DNA of 16,074 bases from Egerieenecus merdigallinarum (GTDB lineage Bacteria; Bacillota; Clostridia; Christensenellales; Aristaeellaceae), in NCBI GenBank assembly GCA_018711985.1, contig DVHS01000145.1, forward strand, positions 1-16,074, in the 5' to 3' direction. The first letter of the stretch is position 1, and each line of letters begins with the position of its first letter. Positions 12,634 through 16,074 of this stretch are shown here, piece after piece. The position numbers were made by a program, and so were the translations under genes. The notes under the pieces are model-generated. The model was not told the DNA's origin. It worked only from the letters and a program-made list of their open reading frames with translations, and made no database searches.

Positions 12634-15600
12634 TTACTCCGCCAGTTTCACCCGCAGGGTGAGCACCTGGAAGGGCCGCACGTGCAGCGGAGCATCCAGC
12701 GGCAGGGCCTCCCCGGTGGGGTTCTCCAGCATGTCGCAGGGCTGGAGGGCCTTGACGGGCAGATCGCTGCGCAGGCGGAAGGCGACGTCCTCCTTCCGGC
12801 TTTCGTACAGGCGGAGGATCATGTCGCCGCTGCCATCGTCGGCGGGCTTGAGGGTGTCGAGGATCACGTTGGGGGCGTCGGTGGAGAAGGCGCTGAAGCG
12901 GCCGCACAGGCCCGGCGCCACGGTCACGGGCAGGTTGAAGGCCAGGCCCTGACGCACCACGGGGGAACGGTCAAAGGCGCCCTCCCAGGCGGTGAAGCCG
13001 TAGCGGAAGTGCTGCTGGCCCTGGTCGCTGGCCATCTCCGGGGAGGCGGCGGCACGCAGCAGGGTCAGCTCGATGCTGTTCTCCTCCACGCCCACGCCGT
13101 ACTTGCAGTCGTTGAGCACGGCACAGCCATGGCTGTTATCGTGCAGGGCGGTGTAGCGGTGGTTGCACACCTCGAAGCGCTGCTGGTCATAGCCGCGGCT
13201 GCGATGGGTGGGACGCTCCACATAGCCGAACTGCATCTCGTGCAGGGCGTTCTCCGCACGCACATCCACGGGGAAGGCCACCTTCAGCAGGCGGTGCAGC
13301 TCGTGCCAATCCACGGTGGTGTCAAAGGTGACCACCGGGCTGCCCACCTGCACGGAAATGGTCTGGCGGATGGCGGAGGCCCCCACGCGGCCCGTCCAGG
13401 TCAGGGACGCGGCAAGGCCCTGGGCGCAGTCCACGGCCATGGACTCCACCACGGGGGTTTCAAAGCCGCATTCCCGGTAATTGCTGTCGATGTCCCAGGC
13501 GTCAAAGAGCCGGGGCACATCCTTGTACATGCGCAGGGCGTTCATGGGGCCGGCGGCCATTTCGCGGCCGCCCAGGACATAGGAGGTGAGCTGTCCCTTT
13601 TCGTCCACGCGCACCCGCAGGTCACCGGCGGTGAGCAGGAAGCCTTCGCCGTCCCGCTCCGCCCGGGCCAGGGACGCGGCGGGGGCGGCAGGGGCGGAGC
13701 GCAGGGCAACCGCGCCCAGGGCGGGCACCGTGACCAGGGCCTTGCCCTGGGCCACAGGCACGGGTTCGCCTTCAGCGGTAACCGCGCCGTCAAAGCCCGC
13801 GGGCAGGTCCACCACCTCTGTGCGGTCAAAGCCCAGGGCGTTGAACACGGTCACGCCTTTCCCGGGGATTACCAGGGCGCTGCGCGCGGCGGCAGCCAGT
13901 CCGTCCGCCTCCTGCTGGAGGGCCTGATGGGCCTGGTTGGCCTCCACATACACCTGGGCGATGGAGGAGCCGGGGAGAATATCGTGGAACTGGTGCAGCA
14001 GGAGCACCTTCCACAGGCGCTCCGCCTCCGCGGCGGGGTAGGCATGGCCCTTGCGGGCGGCCAGGGCGCCCCAGACCTCCATTTCGTGGAGGGCAAACTC
14101 GCTGCGGCGGTTGTTCTTCTTCACCGCGGCCTGGGTGGTATAGGTGCCCCGGTGGGCGTTGAAGTACAGCTCCCCATCCCAGGTGTGGACGGGGCCGCCC
14201 TTTGCCTCCAGGTCGTCGAACATGGCCAGAGGGGAGTCCATGGTCACCCGGGGCATGCCCTCCAGGTCCCGCTCCCGCAGGGCGTATTCGATATAGTCCC
14301 GGCAGGGGCCGCCGCCGCCGTCCCCGTAGCCAAAGGGAATGAGGAAGTCGTCCAGGTGGCGCTTCTGCACCCGGGCGCGCCAGGCGCCGCACAGCTCCTT
14401 GGGGTCGGTGCGGTAGGTGTAGCTGGTGGGCAGGAAGGAGGTTACCGTGCTGCCGTCCATGCCCTTCCAGGTGAAGTAATGGTAGGGGAAGGGATCGCCC
14501 TCGTTATAGCTCCAGAAGATCTTCTGGGTGACCAGGTAATCCACGCCGCAGCCCTTGAGCAGCTGGGGCAGCGCGGCGGAATACCCGAAGGTATCCGGCA
14601 GCCACAGCAGGCGGCTGTCCACCCCCAGCTCCTCCTTGAAAAAGCGCTTGCCGAACACCAGTTGCCGGATCAGCGCCTCGCCGGAGGGCATGTTGGTATC
14701 CGGCTCCACGTACATGGCGCCTTCGGCAATCCAGCGCCCCTCCGCCGCGGCACGGCGGATTTTTTCATACAGGGAGGGGTAGTATTCCCGGCACATCTCG
14801 TAGGCGGCGGGCTGGCTTTGCAGGAAGCGGTACTCGGGGTAGCGCTCCAGCAGGCGCAGCTGCGCGGCGAAGGTGCGGGCGGTTTTGCGGTGGGTTTCCC
14901 GCTGGGGCCACAGCCAGGCCAGGTCCAGGTGCGCGTTGCCCACGGCCCACATGCGGGGCATGGTGGGGCCGTTTTCGCAGGCCATGAGGGGGCGGAGCAG
15001 CTCCCGGGCCGCCCGGTAGCAGGCGTTGCGCCCCTGCGCGGGCTGCTCAAAGTCCACCACCCGGGTGAAGGCCTCCAGGCCGTCGGCAATCTTCGCCGCG
15101 CGGAGGGAGTCCTCGGGCAGCTCGTCCAGGAGCATGCGCAGGGTGCTCACGTCCAGCCAGAGCTGATAGGCGTCCTCATTCCAGATGCCGAAGGTGTTGT
15201 GACCCATGCGGGCGCGGCGGCCCTCCTCCTTGGGATCGCCCAGGGTGCCGGGGAGCACCGGGCCGGTGGCGCAGCCGCCCACGTCAGGATAATAATGCCC
15301 GGCGTACACCTCAAAGAGCAGGTCGAAACGCTCGCCGGGGACGCCCTTTTGGGTGAGCACGTTGTCGGACAGGTAATGATGGGGGACGCTCACCCATTCC
15401 GCCCGGCGGGTGCCGAAGGGCTCGCCGTTGACGAACAGGGTGGCTTCGCCGCCCATGTCCAGGGAGAGGACCACGGCCTGGTCCCGGGCCTCCTCGGGCA
15501 GCACGGCCTCCCCGCGCACCCACATGTATTCCCAGGTGTGCCCCCAGGGGGTGCCTTCAGGAACGGGGCGGAAGGGCCCGCGGGCGGCCTCCTCCGGGGA

Positions 15601-15723
15601 CAGGTGTTCCATGGTGGTATAGCCCTCCAGGGCGATTTCGCCCAGGGGGCGGTAGAAATCCTCCGCCAGCACCCGCATCCAGTGATTGACGCGGGCAGCG
15701 TATTCCGAGTGCATCAGCGACAT
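12634..15723 (-). CDS. Alpha-mannosidase, glycoside hydrolase family 38
   Basis: A retaining exo-alpha-mannosidase of 1029 residues, the usual length for the cytosolic GH38 type. It has no signal peptide, so it acts inside the cell on imported mannosides or on mannose-containing glycan fragments. After an N-terminal beta domain (about 1-255), the catalytic domain opens with NAHLDLAWLWP (zinc ligands His265 and Asp267). It continues with EGAMYVEPDTNMPSGEALIRQ (335-355) and LLWLPDTFGYSAALPQ, holding the nucleophile Asp377. A helical region with LLHQFHDILPGSS (zinc-ligand His near 577-580) and a long C-terminal beta domain follow. The start at 15723 (AGAGAGG 7 bases upstream) is preferred to an in-frame ATG at 15771. 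It has its own promoter and terminator, and no sugar transporter or regulator is beside it in this window. Confidence 0.96.
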   Translation of the reverse strand: MSLMHSEYAARVNHWMRVLAEDFYRPLGEIALEGYTTMEHLSPEEAARGPFRPVPEGTPWGHTWEYMWVRGEAVLPEEARDQAVVLSLDMGGEATLFVNGEPFGTRRAEWVSVPHHYLSDNVLTQKGVPGERFDLLFEVYAGHYYPDVGGCATGPVLPGTLGDPKEEGRRARMGHNTFGIWNEDAYQLWLDVSTLRMLLDELPEDSLRAAKIADGLEAFTRVVDFEQPAQGRNACYRAARELLRPLMACENGPTMPRMWAVGNAHLDLAWLWPQRETHRKTARTFAAQLRLLERYPEYRFLQSQPAAYEMCREYYPSLYEKIRRAAAEGRWIAEGAMYVEPDTNMPSGEALIRQLVFGKRFFKEELGVDSRLLWLPDTFGYSAALPQLLKGCGVDYLVTQKIFWSYNEGDPFPYHYFTWKGMDGSTVTSFLPTSYTYRTDPKELCGAWRARVQKRHLDDFLIPFGYGDGGGGPCRDYIEYALRERDLEGMPRVTMDSPLAMFDDLEAKGGPVHTWDGELYFNAHRGTYTTQAAVKKNNRRSEFALHEMEVWGALAARKGHAYPAAEAERLWKVLLLHQFHDILPGSSIAQVYVEANQAHQALQQEADGLAAAARSALVIPGKGVTVFNALGFDRTEVVDLPAGFDGAVTAEGEPVPVAQGKALVTVPALGAVALRSAPAAPAASLARAERDGEGFLLTAGDLRVRVDEKGQLTSYVLGGREMAAGPMNALRMYKDVPRLFDAWDIDSNYRECGFETPVVESMAVDCAQGLAASLTWTGRVGASAIRQTISVQVGSPVVTFDTTVDWHELHRLLKVAFPVDVRAENALHEMQFGYVERPTHRSRGYDQQRFEVCNHRYTALHDNSHGCAVLNDCKYGVGVEENSIELTLLRAAASPEMASDQGQQHFRYGFTAWEGAFDRSPVVRQGLAFNLPVTVAPGLCGRFSAFSTDAPNVILDTLKPADDGSGDMILRLYESRKEDVAFRLRSDLPVKALQPCDMLENPTGEALPLDAPLHVRPFQVLTLRVKLAE

Positions 15724-15764
15724 GGCGATACCTCTCTTTCCTATGCGTTGCGGTCTTGCGTGAT

Positions 15765-16001
15765 GGAGCATGGCTCCGGCGACATGAGCATAAACGATTG
15801 CGGCGCGTTTGGCAAGAGCTATGGATCAGGAAATGAAAAATATTCCTTTTCCCTGCGTTCTCTCTGGGGCTTTGTAAAAAAAGAACAGGAAAAGGAGATT
15901 CGCTTTCCGTAAAAACATTTTCGGGAGCGTGACTCCGCGGGGGAAAAGGAAATTTGGTTTCTCGGTGGTGTTACATGGTTTTTCCATTGGAGCGTGGCTC
16001 C
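15765..16001. repeat. Three copies of a palindromic motif GGAGC-RTG-RCTCC
   Basis: GGAGCATGGCTCC (15765-15777), GGAGCGTGACTCC (about 15924-15936) and GGAGCGTGGCTCC (about 15989-16001) share a 5-bp dyad around a 3-base spacer. The second copy has one mismatch, and each is followed by CCG-rich bases. The first lies just downstream of the mannosidase -10. Confidence 0.6.
15787..15815 (-). promoter_or_regulatory. Probable sigma-A promoter of the alpha-mannosidase
   Basis: On the minus strand TTGCCA (15810-15815), a 17-base spacer and TATGCT (15787-15792) are present. The predicted transcription start falls close to the palindrome at 15765-15777, leaving a leader of about 55-60 bases before the ATG at 15723. 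Confidence 0.6.
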
Positions 16002-16009
16002 GCCGTCCA

Positions 16010-16046
16010 GGGGGGCAGGGGGGATTCTGACCTCCCCCCTATACCC
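16010..16046. repeat. G-run/C-run inverted repeat at the window end
   Basis: Two runs of six G (from about 16011 and 16019) are followed by a run of six C (about 16034-16039) and then CCCCC. AGGGGGG can pair with CCCCCCT across a loop of about 10 bases. GGGGGTAT also occurs twice on the minus strand here. No T tract follows. Confidence 0.5.
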
Positions 16047-16074
16047 CCTTCAAACGGCCGAGGGATACCCCCGG

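Larger units (their letters stand above)
15724..16074. other. Noncoding region upstream of the alpha-mannosidase
   Basis: No convincing gene is seen in these 351 bases on either strand. It holds the mannosidase promoter (15787-15815), three copies of a GGAGC-type palindrome, an AT-richer part around 15830-15960, and a G/C-run hairpin at its end. An open frame crosses it on the + strand, but only as a continuation of the frame opposite the mannosidase. Confidence 0.7.

Noticed and set aside
12613..15912. A 1099-codon open frame on the + strand opposite the alpha-mannosidase
   Set aside because: The minus-strand protein shows every GH38 catalytic motif, whereas the + strand translation is a repetitive Gly/Val/His/Ala/Gln-rich product with no domain. 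Long antisense frames are expected opposite GC-rich genes with strong codon bias.

Overview
The window suggests a high-GC (mostly 60-65% by eye), endospore-forming member of the Firmicutes, most likely class Clostridia. Supporting signs are a YhcN/YlaJ-type spore lipoprotein, an RsfA-like Myb-domain protein, AGGAGG-type ribosome binding sites, consensus sigma-A promoters, and families typical of clostridia (DUF975, DUF3267, YibE/F, VanY-type M15 peptidases). The genus cannot be told. There is no CRISPR array, transposase, phage gene or rRNA. This is chromosomal sequence with many short transcription units, most bounded by visible promoters and intrinsic terminators.

Layout. 1-162 is the 3' end of a + strand gene, facing a bidirectional terminator (219-263). 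312-3318 is a minus-strand run of four genes: three related M15 (VanY-type) D-Ala-D-Ala carboxypeptidases and one GNAT acetyltransferase, read from a promoter near 3435-3462. The middle peptidase has lost two of its three metal ligands. Divergent from this run, 3549-4679 (+) holds a spore lipoprotein and a small membrane protein of unknown role. A terminator and a minus-strand tRNA-Gln/tRNA-Glu pair follow, with a perfect consensus promoter and an A/T-rich UP-like region.

4982-5500 (-) is a small protein with a THEP1-like NTPase pattern whose Walker motifs are degenerate. It is divergent from a two-Myb-domain protein (5694-6509, +). Then, all on the minus strand: yajC (Sec translocase accessory), a DUF975 membrane protein, a lower-GC P-loop NTPase/kinase that looks acquired, a DUF3267 membrane metallopeptidase, a YibE/F permease-like protein, a PhoA-family alkaline phosphatase exported as a probable lipoprotein, and a 1029-residue cytoplasmic GH38 alpha-mannosidase.

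Function. The left part concerns the cell envelope and probably the spore: peptidoglycan stem-peptide trimming and a spore lipoprotein. The right part concerns export, phosphate release and mannoside breakdown, but terminators between those genes indicate separate units, not one pathway. The observations most worth following are the tandem carboxypeptidase family with a probable pseudo-enzyme, the degenerate THEP1-like protein, the hairpins just before the yibE/F start, and a three-copy palindromic motif upstream of the mannosidase.
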